Origin: JASFHF01 sp050123335
GTDB taxonomy: Bacteria; Pseudomonadota; Gammaproteobacteria; UBA12402
NCBI GenBank assembly: GCA_050123335.1
Contig: JASFHH010000002.1
Location: 13,590-77,589 of the forward strand
Direction: 5' to 3'
Length of the DNA stretch: 64,000 bases
Below the pieces are notes generated by a model that was not told the DNA's origin, searched no databases, and saw nothing but the letters and a program-made list of their open reading frames with translations. A program made the position numbers and the translations under genes. Positions 52,001-60,619 of the stretch are shown piece after piece. Each line of letters starts with the position of its first letter. The first letter of the stretch is position 1.

Positions 52001-54237
52001 TACAATTTTTTGATATAATTATAGTTTATATTGTCTTTGTTTGCTAAATTTTCATCAAGAATATATCTGATAATGTTAGAGCAGTTTTTGGATGCAAGAA
52101 TGCCTGCACCCAGAGCGTAATTTATTACATGCATCTTGTTTAAGCAATTGGTCATATATAATTTAGAGCCGTTTTTTAATAGATACTTAAAGATTTCATG
52201 GTCTTTTGCGATAATAGAAACATTAAGAGGGGTTTGGTTATATATATTAGGTTGTTCGAGGCCAAATAATTTTGAGTCGATGAGTTTTTTTGTCATTTTA
52301 GCTTGGCCATGTATTATTGAATATGTGAGTATTGTTTCTCCATAATGGTGTTTATTTTTAAAGTCTTTATGGTTTTGTGTGTTCTTTATGTAATCATCGA
52401 CTTTTCTAAAATCAGCGTTTCTAATGATTTGAAAAATATTTTGTGGTTTTGGGTTTGTTTTGAATTTTTTTAAATATTTATTAAGTATGGGCTGGTATAA
52501 GCTATTTTGCTTTTCGTTTTGAATGGTTGTTATGACTTCATTGGTAATTTTGGCTCCATTCTGAATTAATTTTTCAAAGCTTTTTATATCTAGGCTATGT
52601 GTTATGGCATCATATAGGATGTATTTGATTTTGTTAAAGTTAATTTTTTTCGTTAAAAGATGCTTTATTATTTGTGGATTTATATTTTTCTTTTCTATAG
52701 CGTTTGTAACTTCATGTTCATATGTATAGTCATGCTTGTCTAATTCTGTAGTGAATATTTTAAGCATTTTAAAATCATTCTTTTCGATGGAATATTGCAG
52801 CATGCTGCATAAGCTCGATATTGATATTTTAGTATAATTCAAAAAGTCTTTGACAATGTTATATTTGGTTAATTCAACAGCTAGCTCAAACGCAGTTCTT
52901 GCTGAATAGGAATGGTTCTTACAGAACAAAGGCATGTTGATATTATCAGAATGTTTTTCTATTATGTTTGTAATTAACTTCTTTTTTCCAAGTATAATCG
53001 CAATTGCCAAGATTGAATAGCCGCATGGAATGCCCTGATATTCTTTTGATGACACAGTTTGGTACATGTATGATGGTATTTTATTGTCTTTTATTAGTTG
53101 TATTAATTTTCTTGGATTTTTTAATAATTTATTTGCATATTTTTCACATTTTTCCTTATTTTTATTGTCAGCTAGATAATGATTTAATAATTTTTCGTTA
53201 TATTGTTTTATTAGTGGAGAGTAATTTTTGATTTTGTGTTCAAATTCTGATAGATATTTTTTTAGATAATAACATAAAGCATCTAAAGATTTAGGGTTGT
53301 TGTTCTTGCAGAGATAGTCTATTGGGGTATCTCCTTTTTGGTTTTTTTTATCCCATCCAAATCTTTCATAAAGAATCATGCCAAATTTTATATTTGTTAC
53401 TATTTTTTTGCTTTTACTTTCACAAAATTTATGTAGCTGATAATGATTGTTAATGTATTTGATTGTTGCATCAGCTTTGAATTTTTTCAGTCTAAAACAT
53501 AACCAAAGTTTTCCTGGAAGTTCATTTTTATACGGTTGTAAAAGTTTATCCAATTCTTTTGTTCCCATAGATTTGTTTAATTCATCGTAAATTTTAATAG
53601 CAAAATCACACTCTGTTATTAAACAGGGATAGAAGGTTAAAAATGTGTGTAATGCGCACAAGTAACTTTCATTTCTTGCGTCTTCGTCGTCTATAAAGTT
53701 GCTTAGTATTTTACAAATTTGAAAAATATCTGCATCATTGGTTTGTTTTTCTTTGCATGTTTTGATTACTTTTTTGTAAGCATCACTAATTATTGTGTTA
53801 TTTGGCAGACTTTTTTTGATTTTGAGTATCAATTTTTTTAATGATTTATTTTCAGCAAGAATTTCACAGTAATGAATTATAAAGTTGCTGCATATTTTGC
53901 TGAGAATTGTTTGTGCCGCAATTTTATTAGGATATGTCTTTTCATCCAATATGCGTGATAAAGTTTCTATTATTTTTTTAGTAATAGTTAAGGTTTGTGT
54001 ATTGTCATCGGGTCTTAAGTTTACTATATCAAATAAATTAAAGTTTTCTTTTAAATGTTTTTCGAAGGCTTGCAAATATAATATATATTTATGGTATATT
54101 TTTTTGTTTAATAACGTTTCACAGCATGTTATTAATTCGGATAGTAGGTTTTTGTATATGCTTGATGTTGTGTCATGTATATTATTATACCATTTTATTT
54201 GAGAAAAATAATCTTCAAATTCTTCAAGAGTTTTCAT
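49063..54237 (-). CDS. Giant ankyrin-repeat protein, candidate effector
   Basis: A 1724-residue protein with dispersed, partly degenerate ankyrin repeats: GDTPIDYLCKNNNPKSLDAL (~320), GETILTYSIIHGQAKMTKKL and QTPLNVSIIAKDHEIFKYLL (~630-690), DTPLHYALLYSQTNTAINLL (~800), ATGLYLATMDGNVSFVKKLF (~1240) and GYSIFHKVIYRGNLALFECL (~1440). Two strongly basic tracts, KKSKKSKRKKKKK at 1055-1067 and another near 1207-1235, look like nuclear-localisation signals. There is no bacterial signal peptide. Ankyrin giants of this sort are used by intracellular bacteria as secreted effectors; secretion here is inference. Several long opposite-strand frames are shadows of its AT-rich code. Confidence 0.85.
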   Translation of the reverse strand: MKTLEEFEDYFSQIKWYNNIHDTTSSIYKNLLSELITCCETLLNKKIYHKYILYLQAFEKHLKENFNLFDIVNLRPDDNTQTLTITKKIIETLSRILDEKTYPNKIAAQTILSKICSNFIIHYCEILAENKSLKKLILKIKKSLPNNTIISDAYKKVIKTCKEKQTNDADIFQICKILSNFIDDEDARNESYLCALHTFLTFYPCLITECDFAIKIYDELNKSMGTKELDKLLQPYKNELPGKLWLCFRLKKFKADATIKYINNHYQLHKFCESKSKKIVTNIKFGMILYERFGWDKKNQKGDTPIDYLCKNNNPKSLDALCYYLKKYLSEFEHKIKNYSPLIKQYNEKLLNHYLADNKNKEKCEKYANKLLKNPRKLIQLIKDNKIPSYMYQTVSSKEYQGIPCGYSILAIAIILGKKKLITNIIEKHSDNINMPLFCKNHSYSARTAFELAVELTKYNIVKDFLNYTKISISSLCSMLQYSIEKNDFKMLKIFTTELDKHDYTYEHEVTNAIEKKNINPQIIKHLLTKKINFNKIKYILYDAITHSLDIKSFEKLIQNGAKITNEVITTIQNEKQNSLYQPILNKYLKKFKTNPKPQNIFQIIRNADFRKVDDYIKNTQNHKDFKNKHHYGETILTYSIIHGQAKMTKKLIDSKLFGLEQPNIYNQTPLNVSIIAKDHEIFKYLLKNGSKLYMTNCLNKMHVINYALGAGILASKNCSNIIRYILDENLANKDNINYNYIKKLYNINKTNSSKQKCTPLINSIHFKLSENIAEVISLHPDTICEKLKKTYKINKFSITCDTPLHYALLYSQTNTAINLLGNGSTLPTSDFLQTLREIQPKNKSIQFIIASIGHLAYGKSHYLFKTHDMKIDVKLTSSKEICLQIDNKRTIDKVTYRLPLKLFSTTSMKNNLLDIAFKVDNYKLLKTLLIHHKHLTTHSHIKKIINRAFQYRASKLVIKVLHDKNLFTHNHPYKIYHYIALKDFKKAKETLQSLSKRTIQNIYIENLCAHLKKLDNNTKEILFELKSIQTDAIKNDVKTLIKELNLIQEIKINKKSKKSKRKKKKKQFSLKKRLLKKQLLEKIKRAKLEESAKTFNNKPKIIRPPEIKILSRGESINKSKQILKKYGFNEHSLTKICFYLYKNKEVKKIFQKELPHESKFDIFGYKNSECLVRGLLLFPTHLENFVNKLKKILANNSKLQQMIFKPNNKKFKKKKEKKIIDSKKRKSKNKDKKNKEWPINATGLYLATMDGNVSFVKKLFDEHKLKYTINMLGLKAYQYAFHPNATQKMINLHLDHIIDLFKANKFQDQIISYDLMQIIDFCIERPKLNNKLKLLLENVKKHEKSKLLEDFFNFEQPNNMQVNIFEKALLMNNFAAAKIIYNCLGKICLIQYDYGNVFTHLINKPWNNEVEDIIKFACKNIPLNELFDTDLKGYSIFHKVIYRGNLALFECLLKNVPKDQLFHYINQGISEIKIPTENKKEDDAKKFNLAMTPLMMLLTGNDENIPPTLKNNFLELMLPYIDFWSNYNTGMIVFKKIAFEPKSEIAIMLKDELINNRLTKMQDNNDIISLIWMIFVLQKQKNIVTALDDLFKKVEKKFIIEALNSVSPNSSDSLLESMIKNSRWDLVTLCIKYADPKWKNSSDNNILHVLAKVSSKYYLELAKKFSGLNTQQNKDGLTPQNIYINIKKAQKNSKGLKFFSKDNKNNNDPKKTNNGQKRNMYQH

Positions 54238-54381
54238 TGTTATTTCTTCCTATATTGTCCGAAAAGTGTAAATATTTTAATCTGATATTTCCCATTTGGC
54301 CGATAGGTATCATTACTTCGTTTTGATTATAGCAGTTATTTCTTAAGGCAAGCTTAAGAGATCAAAAGATAAGGGCTTTTT

Positions 54382-56232
54382 TTAATTTGGGGGAACTAAG
54401 CAGTTTTTTTTATGGCCGATTAAATCATTACGTCCAAGTTGTTTTAAAGCCTGGCGAAGCAACGGCCAGTTTTTTGGTTCATGGTAGCGTAAAAAAGCTT
54501 TATGCAATCGACGTTGTTTAGCGCCTTTAGGAATATATACTTTTGAACTGGAAGATATTGTATCTTTTAACGGGTTGAAACCAGTGTGATACATGGTGGT
54601 AGCTAAAGTAAGCGGAGTTGGTAAAAAATTTTGTACTTTCTCCAAGCGAAAGTTATTTGTTTTAAGCCAAAGAGCTAATTCTAACATGTCTTCATCGCGT
54701 GTGCCGGGGTGAGCGGCAATAAAGTATGGAATAAGGTATTGTTCTTTGTTAGCAGCACAGGAATATTTAGTAAATAATTTTGAAAATTCAGTATAAATGT
54801 CGATGCCTGGTTTGCACATAATTTCTAAAACATTATCTGTAATATGTTCGGGTGCAATCTTTAAATAACCTCCGACATGATGACTGATGAGCTCTTTAAT
54901 GTAAGGAGGAGATTTAAGTGCCAAGTCATAACGCACACCGGAGGCGATTAAAACTTTTTTAATTCCCGGGATATTGCGGGCTTTTTTATAAATCTGAATC
55001 AGCGCGTTATGATTAGTTTTTAGATTGGGACAGATTTTAGGATGTAAGCATGATAGCTTACGGCATTTAGTTGTACATGGCGGAAGCTTGCAGTTCAGGT
55101 TGTACATGTTGGCGCTTGGTCCGCCAAGATCGGAAATGATTCCTGTAAAGCCAGGGACGTTATCTCTGATAAGTTCGATTTCTGTTAAAATTGAACGCTC
55201 GCTGCGGTTTTGAATGATGCGGCCTTCATGGGCGGTAATTGCACAAAAACTACAGCCGCCAAAACATCCGCGAACAATAGTTACTGAAGTTTTAATCATT
55301 TCATAGGCTGGAATTTTAGCTGTTCCGTAAGACGGGTGAGGTAAGCGCGAATAAGGTAATTCATAAATTTTATCAAGTTCTTTAGTTGTTAGCGGAATAG
55401 CAGGTGGATTAATAACAACGAAACGATCATTGTGCTTTTGCGCAAGAGGTTTAGCTATAAACGGGTTTGATTCCAAATAAAAGGTTCTGACCGCTTGTGC
55501 GTATAAAAGAGGTGAGTTTTTTACCTTGATAAATGAAGGTAATTTTATGGCTTCATTAGGAGGCTTGTTTGCAACAATACAACTGCCGCGTAGATTATTG
55601 ATATCTTTTATATTGGTTCCTTTGGCGAGCTGGTGAGCTAGCTCGACAATTGCTCTTTCAGCGTTGCCATAAAGTAAGATATCTGCTTTGGAATCCATTA
55701 ATAATGAGTGTCGCACTTTGTCTGACCAATAATCATAATGAGCAATTCTGCGTAATGATGCTTCAATTCCTCCGACGATTATTGGCACGTCATGGTAGGC
55801 TTCGCGGCAACGTTGTGCATAGACAATAGTAGCTCGGTCCGGGCGTTTGTTTGATGCGGCATTTGGGGTATAAGCATCATCGGAACGTATTTTTCGGTCA
55901 GCAGTATAGCGGTTAACCATCGAATCCATATTGCCGGAAGTGATCCCAAAAAATAGGTTGGGTTTTCCTAGTCGCATGAAGTCAACGCAGCTATGCCAAT
56001 CTGGCTGGCTAATGATGCCAACTCTAAAACCTTGCGCTTCTAATAATCTGCTAATTAACGCCATGCCAAAGCTGGCGTGGTCAACATATGCATCACCAGT
56101 GACAATAATAATATCGCAGCTATCCCAGCCGAGTTGTTGCATTTCTATCCGTGACATCGGTAATACTGGCGCAATACCAAAACGTTTAGCCCAATATTTG
56201 CGATAGGAAAAGATGTTAGTTGGTTTGGTCAT
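54382..56232 (-). CDS. ygiQ: YgiQ-family radical SAM protein
   Basis: A 616-residue radical SAM enzyme of unknown reaction. The cluster motif is C323-x3-C327-x2-C330 (GCFGGCSFC), in the YgiQ arrangement after an N-terminal DUF-type domain (DIIIVTGDAYVDHASFGMAL and PIIVGGIEASLRRIAHYDYW are nearly invariant). Further conserved blocks are PGFTGIISDLGGPSANMY and LKIAPEHITDNVL. It is somewhat shorter than E. coli-type YgiQ (~700 or more) because the C-terminal tail is reduced. It is cytoplasmic and monocistronic. Confidence 0.95.
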   Translation of the reverse strand: MTKPTNIFSYRKYWAKRFGIAPVLPMSRIEMQQLGWDSCDIIIVTGDAYVDHASFGMALISRLLEAQGFRVGIISQPDWHSCVDFMRLGKPNLFFGITSGNMDSMVNRYTADRKIRSDDAYTPNAASNKRPDRATIVYAQRCREAYHDVPIIVGGIEASLRRIAHYDYWSDKVRHSLLMDSKADILLYGNAERAIVELAHQLAKGTNIKDINNLRGSCIVANKPPNEAIKLPSFIKVKNSPLLYAQAVRTFYLESNPFIAKPLAQKHNDRFVVINPPAIPLTTKELDKIYELPYSRLPHPSYGTAKIPAYEMIKTSVTIVRGCFGGCSFCAITAHEGRIIQNRSERSILTEIELIRDNVPGFTGIISDLGGPSANMYNLNCKLPPCTTKCRKLSCLHPKICPNLKTNHNALIQIYKKARNIPGIKKVLIASGVRYDLALKSPPYIKELISHHVGGYLKIAPEHITDNVLEIMCKPGIDIYTEFSKLFTKYSCAANKEQYLIPYFIAAHPGTRDEDMLELALWLKTNNFRLEKVQNFLPTPLTLATTMYHTGFNPLKDTISSSSKVYIPKGAKQRRLHKAFLRYHEPKNWPLLRQALKQLGRNDLIGHKKNCLVPPN

Positions 56233-56357
56233 CGCGGTATTATATATGAGTTTTGTTAGTAAAATAAATGTTTGCTTTTGCTAAAAATAAGCGTAGCATC
56301 ATTTGCTTTTTTGTAGATTTGGTCTATATCAAGTTAAATTACTTCAAGAATATTTGT

Positions 56358-57674
56358 ATGAAATTGGCAAAACTTAGGGACATCGCCGTAAGTGTTTTAC
56401 TTATAATCCTTCCTATCAGCAGTTCTCTTTGCATTGATATGTATTTGCCTGCTTATTCGAGTATGGCAACAACCTTTGGAGTTGGTGAAGGAGAAATTAA
56501 CTTGTCGATGAGTATTTACTTATTTGGGCTAGCTGTTGGGCAGTTGGTTTATGGGTCGTTGGCAGACAGATTTGGCAGAAAAATTGTATTGGTGTTGGGA
56601 CTGTTATTATTTTCGATAGCAAGCTTTGCATGTATTGTATCAGTCAATCTAGATATGTTTTTATGGTCGCGTTTATTTCAGGCATTAGGAGCTTGTAGTA
56701 GTATTGTGCTTTGTCGTACCATTGTTACCGATAGCTATCATCCAGAAAAGCGAACCACTATTTTGGCATTAATTTCAGCTGCGAATATTTTTTCTCCAGC
56801 TATAGCGCCTTTATTGGGTGGGGTGGTCACTAGTCTCTTTAGTTGGCGATTTATTTTTGTGATTATAATGATTTTTGGGTTAATTATGTTTTTTGGTACA
56901 GTCTTTTTATTGCGCGAAACTTTAGTTGTCCCGGATCAAGAAGCGTTGAAGTTATTTAAAATTATTGCCAATTTAAAAAGTTTATTAGCAAATCGTATAT
57001 ATATTGGGTATGTGTTTTGTTTGGGCGCGCTGTATTCTTTGGTTTTTGTTTGGGTGACTTTTTCACCTACGATTTTAATCGATCATTTTGGGGTTAAATC
57101 TGATTATTTTGGATTGTATTTTTTAATGCCTGCTATAGGCAGTACTTTAGGTGCGATTTTTACCGCGCAATTTGGCCATAAGTTTCGTAAAAGAACGCTT
57201 ATTCGGTTTGGACTATTTGCTATTTTTGTTGCAATTTGTGGTTTGAGCATTATTGAATATATGCATTGGGATCATTCGCCTTTTAGTGTTATGGTTTGTG
57301 TTATGTTAACCTTTTTTGCTACGGGTATGACTGGTCCTTTGCTTACATCCAGCTCTTTAGCTCAATTTGTTAATATAGGTGGGTTTGCATCCGGAATGTT
57401 GGGTTTTGTGCAAATAATTTCTGGTTCCTCTATGGGGGCAATCACTAGCTTATTTTATGCTGATAGTGAGCATAAGCTACCAGTTTTAATGGCTGGTGCT
57501 TTGGGTGTTTCAATAATATGGTTTTTGTTTGCTACTTTTCACCGAAAAACCACTGCTATTGCATTAGTAAAGAGCCGAAAGATGCTGATGCTTTTTCCTG
57601 GGGCAAGAAAGTTGAATTTGCGTTTTTCTATGTTGCAAAGAAAGAGAAAAAGTCAAGTAAAAAAGATTGAATAG
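56358..57674 (+). CDS. MFS transporter, Bcr/CflA drug-resistance type
   Basis: A 438-residue inner-membrane exporter with about twelve helices and the family marks LCIDMYLPAYSSMATTFG in TM1, YGSLADRFGRKIVLVLG in the TM2-3 loop and SRLFQALGACSSIVLCR. A Lys/Arg-rich cytoplasmic tail of about 35 residues follows the last helix. The ATG at 56358 begins the normal family N-terminus; the frame is open 30 codons further upstream, but that ATG has no ribosome-binding site. It is divergent from ygiQ. Substrate unknown; it is a distant paralog of the pump at 43.7 kb. Confidence 0.88.
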   Translation: MKLAKLRDIAVSVLLIILPISSSLCIDMYLPAYSSMATTFGVGEGEINLSMSIYLFGLAVGQLVYGSLADRFGRKIVLVLGLLLFSIASFACIVSVNLDMFLWSRLFQALGACSSIVLCRTIVTDSYHPEKRTTILALISAANIFSPAIAPLLGGVVTSLFSWRFIFVIIMIFGLIMFFGTVFLLRETLVVPDQEALKLFKIIANLKSLLANRIYIGYVFCLGALYSLVFVWVTFSPTILIDHFGVKSDYFGLYFLMPAIGSTLGAIFTAQFGHKFRKRTLIRFGLFAIFVAICGLSIIEYMHWDHSPFSVMVCVMLTFFATGMTGPLLTSSSLAQFVNIGGFASGMLGFVQIISGSSMGAITSLFYADSEHKLPVLMAGALGVSIIWFLFATFHRKTTAIALVKSRKMLMLFPGARKLNLRFSMLQRKRKSQVKKIE

Positions 57675-57793
57675 AGATTAAATTTTCTTTTTCTTTTATA
57701 GAAAATTGGGATATAAATTATATATCGGGCTTGATAATTTGCCCGGTTCAGGTGCCGCTATTGGCAAAAATCAATTTTTGGAGATTTTTAATT

Positions 57794-58084
57794 ATGATAA
57801 AGAAAGGTGTTTTGTTAACGGTTATGGTTGGTAGTCTTATGTTGGTTGGGAGTATGGCAAAAGCTATGCCTGCCAATTCTGTGTTTGCTGCAAATAACTA
57901 TCAGGTTATTTTGGCTGCTGAAGACAATGGTACAGCACAAGATGATCAATCGGTTCCTACAGATGATCAGACTGGTACTCAAGATGATCAGAGTGTGACT
58001 TCAGATGATGGTCAGAATCAGGGAGATCAGCCTGCGGATCAAAATGATCAATCATCAGATGATACCAGTGGTGATGATTATTGA
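57794..58084 (+). CDS. Small secreted acidic protein, Asp/Gln-rich
   Basis: A 96-residue protein with a signal peptide (MIKKGVLLTVMVGSLMLVGS then MAKA, probable cut near residue 23-25). The mature part is low complexity, dominated by Asp, Gln, Ser and Thr in DDQ-type repeats (QDDQSVPTDDQTGTQDDQSV), strongly acidic and without Cys. The start at 57794 gives the proper signal peptide; an in-frame ATG 21 codons upstream has no such N-terminus. A hairpin CGGGC-N10-GCCCG lies at 57726-57745 in the leader region. I do not recognise a family. First of three small genes in a row. Confidence 0.7.
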   Translation: MIKKGVLLTVMVGSLMLVGSMAKAMPANSVFAANNYQVILAAEDNGTAQDDQSVPTDDQTGTQDDQSVTSDDGQNQGDQPADQNDQSSDDTSGDDY

Positions 58085-58148
58085 TAATTTTAGGTATATT
58101 TTTGTTAAAAATGGTCATATTTTATAAATTTTATTTGGAGATATTGGT

Positions 58149-58337
58149 ATGAATTCTATTAAAAAATTATTGGTTTTGTTTTCAGTGTGTTGTTTTGTTT
58201 TTGTAGCATCTTGTGCAGAGAAGAAAGTCGCTCCACCACCTGCTAAAAAGTGTAAAACTGTGAGAACCGTTAAAAAGTCCAAGACCAGAAGAGTTAGAGC
58301 TTCAGCACATAAAAAAATTACCAAACAAAAAAGTTAA
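58149..58337 (+). CDS. Small basic lipoprotein
   Basis: A 62-residue lipoprotein with a typical signal (MNSIKKLLVLFSVCCFVFVA then SC) and lipobox VASC; mature N-terminus CAEKKVAPPPAKKCKT. The rest is highly basic (Lys/Arg-rich, SKTRRVRASAHKK). GGAG precedes the ATG at good distance. The basic charge is the opposite of the acidic secreted protein upstream and the acidic one downstream. I do not recognise a family. Confidence 0.7.
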   Translation: MNSIKKLLVLFSVCCFVFVASCAEKKVAPPPAKKCKTVRTVKKSKTRRVRASAHKKITKQKS

Positions 58338-58373
58338 AAGTTAATTGAAAATATATGATATTTGGAGGCATTT

Positions 58374-58511
58374 ATGTCAGATGATGATATTTTTTCAAAT
58401 ATTGATGATGATTCTTTTGGGAATGTTGGTACGGACGACTATGAGGGTGGTGGTTATGATGATTATGAGGAGGATTTAAGAGGTCGTTATACTAATGACG
58501 ATTGGGATTAG
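58374..58511 (+). CDS. Very small acidic protein, 45 residues
   Basis: A 45-residue frame starting MSDDDIFSNIDDDSFGNVG and ending TNDDWD, with Asp, Gly and Tyr dominating (YEGGGYDDYEEDL). GGAGG lies 6 bases before the ATG, and a strong terminator follows 38 bases after the stop, both good signs that it is translated and is the last gene of the unit. There is no signal peptide or membrane segment. Function unknown. Confidence 0.65.
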   Translation: MSDDDIFSNIDDDSFGNVGTDDYEGGGYDDYEEDLRGRYTNDDWD

Positions 58512-58548
58512 CAATCTAAATTTGATAATGTAAAGTTATCATTATAAT

Positions 58549-58579
58549 ACCCCAGCAGTTTTTAACTGCTGGGGTTTTT
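58549..58579 (+). terminator. Rho-independent terminator after the small-gene cluster
   Basis: Perfect 12-bp stem ACCCCAGCAGTT / AACTGCTGGGGT with loop TTT (58549-58575), followed by TTTT. It may also serve the convergent gene, as the reverse strand has a short T-run after the stem. Confidence 0.92.
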
Positions 58580-58603
58580 GCAAGAGTGTTCGTCCGCAAA
58601 ACA

Positions 58604-59869
58604 TCAGTTATTTTTATAAGAAAATAGATTAAATTCTTCTTGCCCTTGGTTTTGCAATAATTTTTCCTTGAGTCTTTCTATTTCTATCTTTTGCTTTAAA
58701 ATTTCAGATTGTAATTCGGAATTTTGCTGCTTAAGTTTTTGATGGTTTTCCTTAAGAGCAAATATTTTTTTTGTCAAATCATGAAGGTTTTTCGATTTTT
58801 CAAATTTATTGTCATTAAATATGCCGGTGACCTCAGTTTTTAGCTGAATACATTTTTTGATTTCGGGTGAGGTTATATTTTTATATTCTTTTATGTTTAA
58901 TTTGAAATCTCTAATTTGTTGCTTAATCATTCCTACTTTTTGTTTTAATTTATCATAACCATGGTTTTTTAATTTTATTTCTTCTTCTTTTAATTTTATA
59001 ATCTTCTTTTGATTTTCAATGATCTGATTGTTTTTGTTAATTTTTAATTCTTGATTAAAAAGAACAGATGAGTTTTTTTCAATGGTGTTTTTTACATACT
59101 GTTTTGCTCTTTGCATTTCTTTGTGCAATTTATCCTTTATCTTGTTTAAATCACGTTGGTAAACATATGGTATTAAATCACCAAATCCAAAAAGCATCTT
59201 GCGTTGTTGATCGCTTAATGATTTAAGTTTTTTTGCGCGTTTTTTATAAAACATTATAATATAAGAAAAATATGATTTTGTATTTTTGCGGATATCATTA
59301 ATTGTATAATCCGTGTCGAAATATTTTTTGTCTATCAGATATTTGATAACATTAGAGCATCCTTTCATGGTTAAAATCCATACCAAATCATTTCCCAAAA
59401 AATTCTTATTGTTAAAACTTTCATAAGATTTATCTTTTAACAAAGAAATAATAAATTTTTCATCGTGATGATGTGCAGCACATTTTAAAATCCCCTGGTA
59501 AATTTTTTGATTCGAAATTTTATGCACTTGCAATAATCGTTTTATTATTTTTAGATCCTTATGTTTGATCATTATTTCAAATAAGAAATTTATGTTTTCT
59601 ATATTAGTAATATTAATACCTTGATTAATAATAAATTGTATATTCCTAAAATTTTCACCTTTCATTGCCAGCTTTAAATGTCTTTGCTTAAGACATAGTT
59701 GTTTTTGTTTGATATATGATAAAATGTTTTCAAATACTAATTCTTCCCCTTTAAGAAGTTTTTGCGAAAAAAGATTTTCTATTTCTTCTTTTTTTTGCTG
59801 CTTTATTTCGTTAATTTGCTGCTTAATAAGTCGCCAAGTCTCGTTTTTAATTTTTTTAAAAAATGACAT
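58604..59869 (-). CDS. Ankyrin-like and coiled-coil protein, candidate effector
   Basis: A 421-residue protein. The N-terminus is a charged helix (EIKQQKKEEIENLFSQKLL). Residues ~65-185 show degenerate ankyrin-type pairs (HLKLAMKGENFRNIQFIINQ; LKCAAHHHDEKFIISLLKDK; WILTMKGCSNVIKYLIDKKY). The C-terminal half (~260-410) is a long coiled coil (QKKIIKLKEEEIKLKNHGYD; LKQQNSELQSEILKQKIEIE). It ends QGQEEFNLFSYKNN; acidic residues near the C-terminus are common in Dot/Icm substrates, but this is only suggestive. GGAG precedes the ATG. Composition matches the other effector-like proteins in the window. Confidence 0.7.
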   Translation of the reverse strand: MSFFKKIKNETWRLIKQQINEIKQQKKEEIENLFSQKLLKGEELVFENILSYIKQKQLCLKQRHLKLAMKGENFRNIQFIINQGINITNIENINFLFEIMIKHKDLKIIKRLLQVHKISNQKIYQGILKCAAHHHDEKFIISLLKDKSYESFNNKNFLGNDLVWILTMKGCSNVIKYLIDKKYFDTDYTINDIRKNTKSYFSYIIMFYKKRAKKLKSLSDQQRKMLFGFGDLIPYVYQRDLNKIKDKLHKEMQRAKQYVKNTIEKNSSVLFNQELKINKNNQIIENQKKIIKLKEEEIKLKNHGYDKLKQKVGMIKQQIRDFKLNIKEYKNITSPEIKKCIQLKTEVTGIFNDNKFEKSKNLHDLTKKIFALKENHQKLKQQNSELQSEILKQKIEIERLKEKLLQNQGQEEFNLFSYKNN

Positions 59870-60057
59870 ACAATTTCTCCGGTTGATTTTTTACCATTTG
59901 TAAAATTATGAGTTCAATTTATGCCAGAGTTTACAATAAATCACTGGCATTTTCTATAAATTTCGCATTTCCATTGGAGATCGGTGATAGATATGGTTAA
60001 TCGGTATTAATCGTGGTAACATAAAAATGTTGTCACATAAAATGGAGGAACTACATC

Positions 60058-60543
60058 ATGGGAATTAAAGGAAATGATTTAATACAATTGGATGTAAAAG
60101 TGTTAATTGGTGAATTAAATAAGGCACTAGCCGACGAATGGTTGGCTTATTATCAATATTGGATTGACTCAAAAGTTATAGTTGGACCGTTACGTAGCGC
60201 TGCTGTAACCGAGCTTACTGAACATGCTGCGGATGAATTACGTCATGCTGATATGTTGGCTGAACGTATTATTCAGCTTGGTGGTACACCCTTGCTTGAT
60301 CCAAAAGAATTTGGTGATAAAAGTAATTGTGGTTATCTAAAGCCAGATGATTTTAAAGTTAAAGCCATTATTCAACAGGGAGTTGAGGGCGAACGTTGTG
60401 CAATTGAGGTCTACAATAAATTATTGTCGATGACTAAGGACAAGGATCTTATAACTTATGATATCTTATTAGAAATTTTAAAGGATGAGATTGAGCACGA
60501 AGCTGATTTTATGGCATTACTGGATGATTTGGCTGCCATATAA
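60058..60543 (+). CDS. Ferritin-like (bacterioferritin/Dps-like) diiron protein
   Basis: A 161-residue four-helix protein. The diiron ligand pattern is present twice: E27, then E60-x2-H63 (ADELRHADMLAE), and E110/E112, then E144-x2-H147 (DEIEHEADF). Such proteins store or detoxify iron. The length fits the bacterioferritin-like Dps group better than classical Dps, and I see no haem-ligand Met in a typical place. A strong ribosome-binding site (GGAGGA) precedes the ATG. It converges on hsp20, with a large inverted repeat between them. Confidence 0.9.
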   Translation: MGIKGNDLIQLDVKVLIGELNKALADEWLAYYQYWIDSKVIVGPLRSAAVTELTEHAADELRHADMLAERIIQLGGTPLLDPKEFGDKSNCGYLKPDDFKVKAIIQQGVEGERCAIEVYNKLLSMTKDKDLITYDILLEILKDEIEHEADFMALLDDLAAI

Positions 60544-60548
60544 TAAAA

Positions 60549-60610
60549 CGGGGCCGCGTCTTTACTTATTACAAAGCTGCGCACTTGTAATAAGTAAAGA
60601 CGCGGCCCCG
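60549..60610. repeat. Long perfect GC-rich inverted repeat between convergent genes
   Basis: Arms of 26 bases (60549-60574 and 60585-60610), starting CGGGGCCGCGTCTTTAC, are perfect reverse complements with a 10-base loop AGCTGCGCAC. The outer part is GC-rich in an AT-rich region. It lies just after the ferritin-like stop and just after the hsp20 stop, so it could terminate both transcripts, although no T-run follows on either side. It has the same arm length as the repeat at 10629-10716 but no sequence in common. Confidence 0.85.
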
Positions 60611-60619
60611 AATCTTTAT

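Noticed and set aside
56268..56357. 30-codon N-terminal extension of the second MFS pump
   Set aside because: No ribosome-binding site at the upstream ATG; the family N-terminus begins at 56358.
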